A stretch of 64,000 nt of DNA from Symsagittifera roscoffensis. Lineage: Eukaryota; Xenacoelomorpha; Acoela; Convolutidae. Each line of letters opens with the position of its first letter. The first letter of the stretch is position 1. Shown here one piece after another: positions 1-13,040 of the stretch. The notes under the pieces were generated by a model, which was not told the DNA's origin, made no database searches, and saw only the letters and a program-made list of their open reading frames with translations. The stretch spans positions 72,671,345 through 72,735,344 of the forward strand of contig NC_087065.1 of the NCBI RefSeq assembly GCF_963678635.1. Direction: 5' to 3'. A program made the translations under genes and the position numbers.

Positions 1-3000
1 CAATACTTTAACACACAGGTGTAATTTGGTGAAATAACCAGTGATGTAGTACATAAGTTAAATGCGTTTCTTGAGATTTTGCTTTCTAATGTAGCTATCT
101 CATCTAAAAAATCAGATTTGGAAAGCCAGGTAGTTTTGAATTAATTGAATCCACATTTTTTACCCTGTAATTTTATGCTTCTTTGTAGAACTTATGCTGT
201 TTTCTGCTTTCTCGTGTAGAAAACTGTTTTTAACAGTTTTCAAGGAACGAAAGCTAAACAATCCTGAGCTAGACGATAATCTTACCTGGTTGTGTTGTAC
301 ATGAATCAATGTTTTTTCGATTGTGCTTGCTCAAATGGTATTTGCTTCTAAATAATTTCGAAACTGTAAACCTGTTTTGTTTCGGAGCAATTGCAGTTCA
401 ACACTTTTTTAAACCAGCAAATGTGCAACATGATTCAATCGAATTTTACTTTTGTTAATGTTGAAAAATAATATAATCAGTAATCCCTACACTATCTCTT
501 GTTCGTGTTGAAAATTAATTTAAGCAGTAAACGCTACACAATCTCTTAACACACAGTCGTTGTTTGGTGAAATAACCAGTGCTGTAGTACATAAGTTAAA
601 TGCGTGTCTTAAGAGGTTGATTTCTGAAGTTAGATCTCTTTAAAAATAAGGTTTGGAAAGCGAGGTAGTTTGGAATTATTTGAAACCACATTTTTTTACC
701 CTGCAAACTTATGCTTCATTATAGAACTTATGTTGTTTCCTGCTTTCTTGTGTAGAAAACTGTTTTTCACAGTTTTCAAGGAACGAAAGTTAAACAATCC
801 TGAACTAGACGAGGGTAAGACGATAATCTTACCTGGTTGTGTTGTACATGAATCAATGTTTTTTCGATTGTGCTTGCTCAAATGGTAATTGCTTCTAAAT
901 AATTTCGAAACTGTAAACCTGTTTTGTTTCGGAGCAATTGCAGTTCAACACTTTATTAAACCAGCAAATGTGCAACTTGATTCAATCGAATTTTACTTTT
1001 GTTTATGTTGAAAAATAATATAAGCAGTAAACCCTACACTATCTCTTAACCCACGGTCGTAGTTTGGTGAAATAATCATTGCTCTATTACATAAGTTAAA
1101 TGCGTGTCTTAAGTGCTTGATTTCTGATGTTACGATCTCTTTTTAAAAATCAGATTTGGAAAGCCAGGTTTTTTTGAATTATTTGCAACCAAATTTTTTA
1201 CCCTGCATTCTATTATGCTTTTTTAGAACTTATGTTTTTTTCCTGCTTTCTTGTGTAGAAAACTGTTTTTCACAGTTTTCAAGGAACGAAAGCTAAACAA
1301 TCCTGAACTAGACGAGGGTAAGACGATAATCTTACCTGGTTGTGTTGTACATGAATCAATGTTTTATCGATTGTTCTTGCTCAAATGGTAATTGCTTCTA
1401 AATAGTTTCGAAACTGTAAACCTGTTTGTTTCGGAGCAATTGAAGTTCTGATCTTTATTAAATCAGCAAATGTGCAACATGATTCAATCGAATTTTTGTA
1501 TTTGTCCCTGTTGAAAAATAATATAAGCAGTAAACGCTACACAATCTCTAAACACGCTGTCGTTGTTTTGTGAAATAACCAGTGCTGTAGTACATAAGTT
1601 AAATGCGTGTCTTAAGAGGTTGATTTCTGAAGTTAGATCTTTTTTTTAAAATCAGGTTTGGAAAGCGAGGTAGTTTGGAATTATTTGAAACCACATTATT
1701 TTATCCTGCAAACTATTATGCTTCATTATAGAACTTATGTTGTTTCCTGCTTTCTTGTGTAAAAAACTGTTTTTCACAGTTTTCAAGGAACGAAAGCTAA
1801 ACAATCCTGAACTAGACGAGGGTAAGACGATAATCTTACCTGGTTGTGTTGTACATGAATCAATGTTTTTTCGATTGTGCTTGCTCAAATGCTAATTGCT
1901 TCTAAATAATTTCGAAACTGTAAACCTGTTTTGTTTCGGAGCAATGGCAGTTCAACACTTTATTAAACCAGCAAATGTGCAACATGATTCAATCGAATTT
2001 TACTTTTGTTTATGTTGAAAAATAATATAAGCAGTAAACCCTACACTATCTCTTAACCCACAGTCGTAGTTTGGTGAAATTACCAGTGCTCTATTCGGAG
2101 CAATTGCAGTTCAGAAGTTTTTTAAACCAGTAAATGTGCAACATGATTGAATGAAATATTACTGCTGTTTTTGTTTGTTGGAAAATATTATCAGCAGTAA
2201 ACGCTACACAATACTTTAACACACAGGTGTAATTTGGTGAAATAACCAGTGATGTAGTACATAAGTTAAATGCGTTTCTTGAGATTTTGCTTTCTAATGT
2301 AGCTATCTCATCTAAAAAATCAGATTTGGAAAGCCAGGTAGTTTTGAATTAATTGAATCCACATTTTTTACCCTGTAATTTTATGCTTCTTTGTAGAACT
2401 TATGCTGTTTTCTGCTTTCTCGTGTAGAAAACTGTTTTTAACAGTTTTCAAGGAACGAAAGCTAAACAATCCTGAGCTAGACGAGGGTAAGACGATAATC
2501 TTACCTGGTTGTGTTGTACATGAATCAATGTTTTTTCGATTGTGCTTGCTCAAATGCTAATTGCTTCTAAATAATTTCGAAACAGTAAACCTGTTTTGTT
2601 TCGGAGCAATGGCAGTTCAACACTTTATTAAACCAGCAAATGTGCAACATGATTCAATCGAATTTTACTTTTGTTTTTGTTGAAAAATAATATAAGCAGT
2701 AAACCCTACACTATCTCTTAACCCAGAGTCGTAGTTTGGTGAAATTACCAGTGCTCTATTACAAGTTAAATGCGTGTTTTAAGTGCTTGGTTTCTGATGT
2801 TACGATCTCTTTTTAAAAATCAGATTTGGAAAGCCAGGTTTTTTGAATTATTTGCAACCAAATTTTTTACCCTGCATTCTATTATGCTTTTTTTAGAACT
2901 TATGTTTTTTCCTGCTTTCTTGTGTAGAAAACTGTTTTTCACAGTTTTCAAGGAACGAAAGCTAAACAATCCTGAACTAGACGAGGATAAGACGATAATC

Positions 3001-3544
3001 TTACCTGGTTGTGTTGTACATGAATCAATGTTTTTTCGATTGTGCTTGCTCAAATGTTATTTGCTTCTAAATAGTTTCGAAACTGTAAAACTGTTTGTTC
3101 CGGAGCAATTGCAGTTCAGAAATATATTAAACGAGTAAATATGCAATATGATTCCGTCAAAATTTACTTTTGTTTTTGTTTGTGTTGAAAAATACTATAA
3201 GCAGTGAACGCTTAACAATCTTCTAACACACAGGCGTAATTTGGTGAAATAACCAAGGCTGAGTTACATCAATTGAATGCAATTCTTTAGAGCTTGCTTT
3301 CTGATGTGGCGATCTGATTTTAAAAATCAGGTTTGGAAAGCTAGTTAGTTTGGAATTATTTGAAACCACATTTTTTTTACGCTGCAAACTTTTCTGCTTC
3401 ATTAAAGAACTTAATTTTTTTCTGCTTTCTTGTGTAGAAAACTGTTTTTCCTTGTTTTCATGGAACGAAAGCTAAACAATCCTGAACTAGACGATAGTAA
3501 GATGATTATTTTAACTGGTTAAATAGTACGTAAATCAATGTTTT

Positions 3545-6530
3545 ATTTCGATTGTTCTTGTTCAAATGGTAATTGCTTCTAAATGTTTTCGAAACTAGAA
3601 ACCTGTTTGTTTCGGAGCAATTGCAGTTCAGAACTTTATTAAACCAGCAAATGTGCAACATAATTCAACCGAATTTTACTTTTGTTTTTGTTGAAAATTA
3701 ATATAAGCAGTAAACCTTACACTATCTCTTAACACACAGACGTAGTTTGATGAAATAACCAGTGCTGTAGTACATAAGTTAAATGCGTGTCTTATGAGCT
3801 TGATTTCTGATGCAACGATCTCTTTTAAAAAATCAGATCTGGAAAGCCAGGTATTTTTGAATTATTTGCAACCACATTTTTTACCCTGCATTCTATTATG
3901 CTTTTTCTAGAACTTCTTTTGTTTCCTGCTTTCTTGTGTAGAAAACTGTTCACGCCTGTGTGTTGTTTTTTAAACCTGTTATTGTGCTTCATGGTTGGTT
4001 CATCTTTTTATTTCTGTTTTTGTTTGGGTAGAAAATTAATATGAACAGCTAACGCTAAACACTCTTTCATTACACAAGCGTAACTTGGTGAAATGACCAA
4101 TGCTGTAGTACATAAGTTAAATGCGTTTTTTGAGGTTTTGCTTTCTAATGCAGCTATCTCATCTAAGAAATCAGATTTGGAAAGCCAGGTAGTTTTGAAT
4201 TAATAGAATCCACATTTTTACCCTGCAGTTTTATGCTTCTTTGTAGAACTTATGCTGTTTCCTGCTTTCTCGTGTAGAAAACTGTTTTTAACAGTTTTCA
4301 AGGAACGAAAGCTAAACAATCCTTAGCTAGACGATAATCTTACCTGGTTCTGTTTTACATGAATCAATGTTTTTTCGATTGTGCTTGCTCAAATGGTATT
4401 TGCTTCTAAATAATTTTGAAACTAAACCTGTTTTGTTTCGGAGCAATTGCAGTTCAACACTTTATTAAACCAGCAAATGTGCAACATGATTCAATCGAAT
4501 TTTACTTTTGTTAATGTTGAAAAATAATATAAGCTGTAAACCCTACACTATCTCTTAACACACAGTCGTAGTTTGGTGAAATAACCAGTGCTGTAGTACA
4601 TAAGTTAAATGCGTTTCTTGATAGCTTGCTTTCTGATGTAGCTATCTCATCTAAAAAATTAGATTTGGAAAGCCAGGTAATTTTGAGTTAATTGAAACCA
4701 CATTTTTTTCTAACCCTGCAATCTTTTATGCTTTGTAAAACTTATGTTGTATCCTGCTTTTTTTTGTGTAGAAAACTGTTTTTCACAGTTTTCAAGGAAC
4801 GAAAGTAAATAATCCTGAAGTAGACGATGGTAAGACGATATGTTTACCTGGTTGTGTTGTACATAAAGCAATGTTTTATTCGATTGTGCTTGTTCAAATG
4901 GTAATCGCTTCTAAATGTTTTCGAAACCAAACATGTTTGTTTCGGAGCAATTGCAGTTCAGAAATTTTTTAAACCAGTAAATGTGCAACATGATTGAATG
5001 AAATATTACTGCTGTTTTTGTTTGTGTTGGAAAATATTATCAGCAGTAAACGCTACACAATATTTTAACACACAGGTGTAATTTGGTGAAATAATCAAAG
5101 ATGTAGTACATAAGTTAAATGCGTTTCTTGAGATTTTGCTTTCTAATGTAGCTATCTCATCTAAAAAATCAGATTTGGAAAGCCAGGTAGTTTTGAATTA
5201 ATTGAATCCACACTTTTTATCCTGCAATTTTATGCTTCTTTGTAGAACTTATGCTGTTTTCTGCTTTCTCGTGTAGAAAATTGTTTTTCACAGTTTTCAA
5301 GGAACGAAAGCTAAACAATCCTGAACTAGACGAGGGTAAGACGATAATCTTACCTGGTTGTGTTGTACATGAATCAATGTTTTTTCGATTGTGCTTGCTC
5401 AAATGGTAATTGCTTCTAAATAATTTCGAAACTGTAAACCTGTTTTGTTTCGGAGCAATTGCAGTTCAACACTTTATTAAACCAGCAAATGTGCAACATG
5501 ATTCAATCGAATTTTACTTTTGTTTATGTTGAAAAATAATATAAGCAGTAAACCCTACACTATCTCTTAACCCACGGTCGTACTTTGGTGAAATAACGAG
5601 AGCTCTAATACATAAGTTAATTGCGTGTCTTAAGTGCTGGATTTCTGATGTTACGATCTCTTTTTAAAAATCAGATTTGGAAAGCCAGGTTTTTTTGAAT
5701 TATTTGCAACTAAATTTTTTACCCTGCATTCTATTATGCTTTTTTTAGAACTTATGTTTTTTCCTGCTTTCTTGTGTAGAAAATTGTTTTTCACAGTTTT
5801 CAAGGAACGAAAGCTAAACAATCCTGAACTAGACGAGGGTAAGACGATAATCTTACCTGGCTGTGTTGTACATGAATCAATGTTTTTTCGATTGTGCTTG
5901 CTCAAATGGTAATTGCTTCTAAATAGATTCGAAACTGTAAACCTGTTTGTTTCGGAGCAATTGAAGTTCTGAACTTCATTAAACCAGCAAATGTGCAACA
6001 TGATTCAATCGAATTTTACATTTGTTCGTGTTGAAAAATAATATAAGCAGTAAACGCTACACAATCTCTTAACACGCTGTCGTTGTTTTGTGAAATAACC
6101 AGTGCTGTAGTACATAAGTTAAATGCGTGTCTTAAGAGGTTGATTTCTGAAGTTAGATCTTTTTTTAAAAATCAGGTTTGGAAAGCGAGGTAGTTTTTGA
6201 AACCACATTTTTTTAACCTGCAAACTATTATGCTTCATTATAGAACTTATGTTGTTTCCTGCTTTCTTGTGTAGAAAACTGTTTTCCACAGTTTTCAAGG
6301 AACGAAAGCTAAACAATCCTGAACTAGACGAGGGTAAGACGATAATCTTACCTGGTTGTGTTGTACATGAATCAATGTTTTTTCGATTGTGCTTGCTCAA
6401 ATGGTAATTGCTTCTAAATAATTTCAAAACTGTAAACCTGTTTTGTTTCGGAGCAATTGCAGCTCAACACTTCATTAAACCAGCAAATGTGCAACATGAT
6501 TCAATCGAATTTTACTTTTGTTTATGTTGA
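3545..6530 (+). repeat. 6.51-kb higher-order repeat, first copy
   Basis: This ~3-kb stretch, including one truncated monomer, several full monomers and their private variants, reappears at about 10,055-13,040 with a constant offset near 6,510 bp. For example, the TTCACGCCTGTGTG junction is at 3,950 and again at 10,459. The two diverge abruptly near 6,530 and 13,040. This is block duplication on top of monomer-level homogenisation. Confidence 0.8.
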
Positions 6531-8369
6531 AAAATAATATAAGCAGTAAACCCTACACTATCTCTTAACACACGGTCGTACTTTGGTGAAATAACCAGTG
6601 CTCTATTACATAAGTTAATTGCGTGTCTTAAGTGCTGGATTTCTGATGTTACGATCTCTTTTTAAAAATCAGATTTGGAAAGCCAGGTTTTTTTGAATTA
6701 TTTGCAACTAAATTTTTTACCCTGCATTCTATTATGCTTTTTTTAGAACTTATGTTTTTTCCTGCTTTCTTGTGTAGAAAATTGTTTTTCACAGTTTTCA
6801 AGGAACGAAAGCTAAACAATCCTGAACTAGACGAGGGTAAGACGATAATCTTACCTGGTTGTGTTGTACATGAATCAATGTTTTTTCGATTGTGCTTGCT
6901 CAAATGGTAATTGCTTCTAAATAATTTCGAAACTGTAAAGCTGTTTTGTTTCGGAGCAATTGCAGTTCAACACTTTATTAAACCAGCAAATGTGCAACAT
7001 GATTCAATCGAGTTTTACTTTTGTTTATGTTGAAAAATAATATAAGCAGTAAACCCTACACTATCTCTTAACCCACGGTCGTACTTTGGTGAAATAACCA
7101 GTGCTCTATTACATATGTTAATTGCGTGTCTTAAGTGCTGGATTTCTGATGTTACGATCTCTTTTTAAAAATCAGATTTGGAAAGCCAGGTTTTTTTGAA
7201 TTATTTGCAACTAAATTTTTTACCCTGCATTCTATTATGCTTTTTTTAGAACTTATGTTTTTTCCTGCTTTCTTGTGTAGAAAATTGTTTTTCACAGTTT
7301 TCAAGGAACGAAAGCTAAACAATCCTGAACTAGACGAGGGTAAGACGATAATCTTACCTGGCTGTGTTGTACATGAATCAATGTTTTTTCGATTGTGCTT
7401 GCTCAAATGGTAATTGCTTCTAAATAGATTCGAAACTGTAAACCTGTTTGTTTCGGAACAATTGAAGTTCTGAACTTCATTAAACCAGCAAATGTGCAAC
7501 ATGATTCAATCGAATTTTACATTTGTTCGTGTTGAAAAATAATATAAGCAGTAAACGCTACACAATCTCTTAACACGCTGTCGTTGTTTTGTGAAATAAC
7601 CAGTGCTGTAGTACATAAGTTAAGTGTGTGTCTTAAGAGGTTGATTTCTGAAGTTAGATCTTTTTTTAAAAATCAGGTTTGGAAAGCGAGGTAGTTTTTG
7701 AAACAACATTTTTTTAACCTGCAAACTATTATGCTTCATTATAGAACTTATGTTGTTTCCTGCTTTCTTGTGTAGAAAACTGTTTTCCACAGTTTTCAAG
7801 GAACGAAAGCTAAACAATCCTGAACTAGACGAGGGTAAGACGATAATCTTACCTGGCTGTGTTGTACATGAATCAATGTTTTTTCGATTGTGCTTGCTCA
7901 AATGGTAATTGCTTCTAAATAGATTCGAAACTGTAAACCTGTTTGTTTCGGAGCAATTGAAGTTCTGAACTTTATTAAACCAGCAAATGTGCTACATGAT
8001 TCAATCGAATTTTACATTTGTTCGTGTTGAAAAATAATATAAGCAGTAAACGCTACACAATCTCTTAACACGCTGTCGTTGTTTTGTGAAATAACCAGTG
8101 CTGTAGTACATAAGTTAAATGCGTGTCTTAAGAGGTTGATTTCTGAAGTTAGATCTTTTTTTAAAAATCAGGTTTGGAAAGCGAGGTAGTTTTTGAAACC
8201 ACATTTTTTAAACCTGCAAACTATTATGCTTCATTATAGAACTTATGTTGTTTCCTGCTTTCTTGTGTAGAAAACTGTTTTCCACAGTTTTCAAGGAACG
8301 AAAGCTAAACAATCCTGAACTAGACGAGGGTAAGACGATAATCTTACCTGGTTGTGTTGTACATGAATC

Positions 8370-10700
8370 AATGTTTTTTCGATTGTTCTTGTTCAAATGG
8401 TAATTGCTTCTAAATGTTTTCGAAACTAGAAACCTGTTTGTTTCGGAGCAATTGCAGTTCAGAACTTTATTAAACCAGCAAATGTGCAACATAATTCAAC
8501 CGAATTTTACTTTTGTTTTTGTTGAAAATTAATATAAGCAGTAAACCTTACACTATCTCTTAACACAGAGACGTAGTTTGATGAAATAACCAGTGCTGTA
8601 GTACATAAGTTAAATGCGTGTCTTATGAGCTTGATTTCTGATGCAACGATCTCTTTTAAAAAATCAGATCTGGAAAGCCAGGTATTTTTGAATTATTTGC
8701 AACCACATTTTTTACCCTGCATTCTATTATGCTTTTTTTAGAACTTCTTTTGTTTCCTGCTTTCTTGTGTAGAAAACTGTTCACGCCTGTGTGTTGTTTT
8801 TTAAACCTGTTATTGTGCTTCATGGTTGGTTCATCTTTTTATTTCTGTTTTTGTTTGGGTAGAAAATTAATATGAACAGCTAATGCTAAACACTCTTTCA
8901 TTACACAAGCGAAACTTGGTGAAATGACCAATGCTGTAGTACATAAGTTAAATGCGTTTTTTGAGGTTTTGCTTTCTAATGCAGCTATCTCATCTAAGAA
9001 ATCAGATTTGGAAAGCCAGGTAGTTTTGAATTAATAGAATCCACATTTTTTACCCTGCAGTTTTATGCTTCTTTGTAGAACTTATGCTGTTTTCTGCTTT
9101 CTCGTGTAGAAAATTGTTTTCCACAGTTTTCAAGGAACGAAAGCTAAACAATCCTGAACTAGACGAGGGTAAGACGATAATCTTACCTGGTTGTGTTGTA
9201 CATGAATCAATGTTTTTTCGATTGTTCTTGTTCAAATGGTAATTGCTTCTAAATGTTTTCGAAACTAGAAACCTGTTTGTTTCGGAGCAATTGCAGTTCA
9301 GAACTTTATTAAACCAGCAAATGTGCAACATAATTCAACCGAATTTTACTTTTGTTTTTGTTGAAAATTAATATAAGCAGTAAACCTTACACTATCTCTT
9401 AACACAGAGACGTAGTTTGATGAAATAACCAGTGCTGTAGTACATAAGTTAAATGCGTGTCTTATGAGCTTGATTTCTGATGCAACGATCTCTTTTAAAA
9501 AATCAGATCTGGAAAGCCAGGTATTTTTGAATTATTTGCAACCACATTTTTTACCCTGCATTCTATTATGCTTTTTTTAGAACTTCTTTTGTTTCCTGCT
9601 TTCTTGTGTAGAAAACTGTTCACGCCTGTGTGTTGTTTTTTAAACCTGTTATTGTGCTTCATGGTTGGTTCATCTTTTTATTTCTGTTTTTGTTTGGGTA
9701 GAAAATTAATATGAACAGCTAACGCTAAACACTCTTTCATTACACAAGCGAAACTTGGTGAAATGACCAATGCTGTAGTACATAAGTTAAATGCGTTTTT
9801 TGAGGTTTTGCTTTCTAATGCAGCTATCTCATCTAAGAAATCAGATTTGGAAAGCCAGGTAGTTTTGAATTAATAGAATCCACATTTTTTACCCTGCAGT
9901 TTTATGCTTCTTTGTAGAACTTATGCTGTTTTCTGCTTTCTCGTGTAGAAAATTGTTTTCCACAGTTTTCAAGGAACGAAAGCTAAACAATCCTGAACTA
10001 GACGAGGGTAAGACGATAATCTTACCTGGTTGTGTTGTACATGAATCAATGTTTTTTCGATTGTTCTTGTTCAAATGGTAATTGCTTCTAAATGTTTTCG
10101 AAACTAGAAACCTGTTTGTTTCGGAGCAATTGCAGTTCAGAACTTTATTAAACCAGCAAATGTGCAACATAATTCAACCGAATTTTACTTTTGTTTTTGT
10201 TGAAAATTAATATAAGCAGTAAACCTTACACTATCTCTTAACACAGAGACGTAGTTTGATGAAATAACCAGTGCTGTAGTACATAAGTTAAATGCGTGTC
10301 TTATGAGCTTGATTTCTGATGCAACGATCTCTTTTAAAAAATCAGATCTGGAAAGCCAGGTATTTTTGAATTATTTGCAACCACATTTTTTACCCTGCAT
10401 TCTATTATGCTTTTTTTAGAACTTCTTTTGTTTCCTGCTTTCTTGTGTAGAAAACTGTTCACGCCTGTGTGTTGTTTTTTAAACCTGTTATTGTGCTTCA
10501 TGGTTGGTTCATCTTTTTATTTCTGTTTTTGTTTGGGTAGAAAATTAATATGAACAGCTAACGCTAAACACTCTTTCATTACACAAGCGAAACTTGGTGA
10601 AATGACCAATGCTGTAGTACATAAGTTAAATGCGTTTTTTGAGGTTTTGCTTTCTAATGCAGCTATCTCATCTAAGAAATCAGATTTGGAAAGCCAGGTA
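8370..10700 (+). repeat. 839-bp higher-order repeat built on a truncated monomer
   Basis: A full monomer plus a ~333-bp truncated chimeric monomer is repeated with an exact spacing of 839 bp: the junction TTCACGCCTGTGTG occurs at 8,781, 9,620 and 10,459. In the truncated monomer the sequence leaves the standard path right after 'gtgtagaaaactgt' and jumps to an unrelated stretch before returning to 'gaaaattaatatgaacagc'. Copies are almost identical, so amplification was recent. An isolated older copy of the junction is at 3,950. Confidence 0.85.
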
Positions 10701-13040
10701 GTTTTGAATTAATTGAATCCACATTTTTTACCCTGCAGTTTTATGCTTCTTTGTAGAACTTATGCTGTTTCCTGCTTTCTCGTGTAGAAAAGTGTTTTTA
10801 ACAGTTTTCAAGGAACGAAAGCTAAACAATCCTTAGCTAGACGATAATCTTTCCTGGTTCTGTTTTACATGAATCAATGTTTTTTCGATTGTGCTTGCTC
10901 AAATGGTATTTGCTTCTAAATAATTTTGAAACTAAACCTGTTTTGTTTCGGAGCAATTGCAGTTCAACACTTTATTAAACCAGCAAATGTGCAACATGAT
11001 TCAATCGAATTTTACTTTTGTTAATGTTGAAAAATAATATAAGCAGTAAACCCTACACTATCTCTTAACACACAGTCGTAGTTTGGTGAAATAACCAGTG
11101 CTGTAGTACATAAGTTAAATGCGTTTCTTGATAGCTTGCTTTCTGATGTAGCTATCTCATCTAAAAAATTAGATTTGGAAAGCCAGGTAATTTTGAGTTA
11201 ATTGAAACCACATTTTTTTCTAACCCTGCAATCTTTTATGCTTTGTAGAACTTATGTTGCATCCTGCTTTTTTTTGTGTAGAAAACTGTTTTTCACAGTT
11301 TTCAAGGAACGAAAGTAAATAATCCTGAAGTAGACGATGGTAAGACGATATGTTTATTTGGTTGTGTTGTACATAAAGCAATGTTTTATTCGATTGTGCT
11401 TGTTCAAATGGTAATCGCTTCTAAATGTTTTCGAAACCAAACATGTTTGTTTCGGAGCAATTGCAGTTCAGAATTTTTTTAAACCAGTAAATGTGCAACA
11501 TGATTGAATGAAATATTACTGCTGTTTTTGTTTGTGTTGGAAAATATTATCAGCAGTAAACGCTACACAATATTTTAACACACAGGTGTAATTTGGTGAA
11601 ATAATCAGTGATGTAGTACATAAGTTAAATGCGTTTCTTGAGATTTTGCTTTCTAATGTAGCTATCTCATCTAAAAAATCAGATTTGGAAAGCCAGGTAG
11701 TTTTGAATTAATTGAATCCACCTTTTTTATCCTTCAATTTTATGCTTCTTTGTAGAACTTATGCTGTTTTCTGCTTTCTCGTGTAGAAAATTGTTTTTCA
11801 CAGTTTTCAAGGAACGAAAGCTAAACAATCCTGAACTAGACGAGGGTAAGACGATAATCTTACCTGGTTGTGTTGTTCATGAATCAATGTTTTTTCGATT
11901 GTGCTTGCTCAAATGGTAATTGCTTCTAAATAATTTCGAAACTATAAACCTGTTTTGTTTCGGAGCAATTGCAGTTCAACACTTTATTAAACCAGCAAAT
12001 GTGCAACATGATTCAATCGAATTTTACTTTTGTTTATGTTGAAAAATAATATAAGCAGTAAACCCTACACTATCTCTTAACCCACGGTCGTACTTTGGTG
12101 AAATAACCAGTGCTCTATTACATAAGTTAATTGCGTGTCTTAAGTGCTGGATTTCTGATGTTACGATCTCTTTTTAAAAATCAGATTTGGAAAGCCAGGT
12201 TTTTTTGAATTATTTGCAACTAAATTTTTTACCCTGCATTCTATTATGCTTTTTTTAGAACTTATGTTTTTTCCTGCTTTCTTGTGTAGAAAATTGTTTT
12301 TCAGAGTTTTCAAGGAACGAAAGCTAAACAATCCTGAACTAGACGAGGGTAAGACGATAATCTTACCTGGCTGTGTTGTACATGAATCAATGTTTTTTCG
12401 ATTGTGCTTGCTCAAATGGTAATTGCTTCTAAATAGATTCGAAACTGTAAACCTGTTTGTTTCGGAGCAATTGAAGTTCTGAACTTCATTAAACCTTCAA
12501 ATGTGCAACATGATTCAATCGAATTTTACATTTGTTCGTGTTGAAAAATAATATCAGCAGTAAACGCTACACAATCTCTTAACACGCTGTCGTTGTTTTG
12601 TGAAATAACCAGTGCTGTAGTACATAAGTTAAATGCGTGTCTTAAGAGGTTGATTTCTGAAGTTAGATCTTTTTTTAAAAATCAGGTTTGGAAAGCGAGG
12701 TAGTTTTTGAAACCACATTTTTTTAACCTGCAAACTATTATGCTTCATTATAGAACTTATGTTGTTTCCTGCTTTCTTGTGTAGAAAACTGTTTTCCACA
12801 GTTTTCAAGGAACGAAAGCTAAACAATCCTGAACTAGACGAGGGTAAGACGATAATCTTACCTGGTTGTGTTGTACATGAATCAATGTTTTTTCGATTGT
12901 GCTTGCTCAAATGGTAATTGCTTCTAAATAATTTCAAAACTGTAAACCTGTTTTGTTTCGGAGCAATTGCAGCTCAACACTTCATTAAACCAGCAAATGT
13001 GCAACATGATTCAATCGAATTTTACTTTTGTTTATGTTGA
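10055..13040 (+). repeat. 6.51-kb higher-order repeat, second copy
   Basis: Near-identical to about 3,545-6,530, including the variant 'tgtttatttg/cctg' monomer and two successive monomers with 'acatttgttcgtgttg'. After 13,040 the sequence jumps into a different monomer class that begins 'ttataaacctttttta'. Confidence 0.8.
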
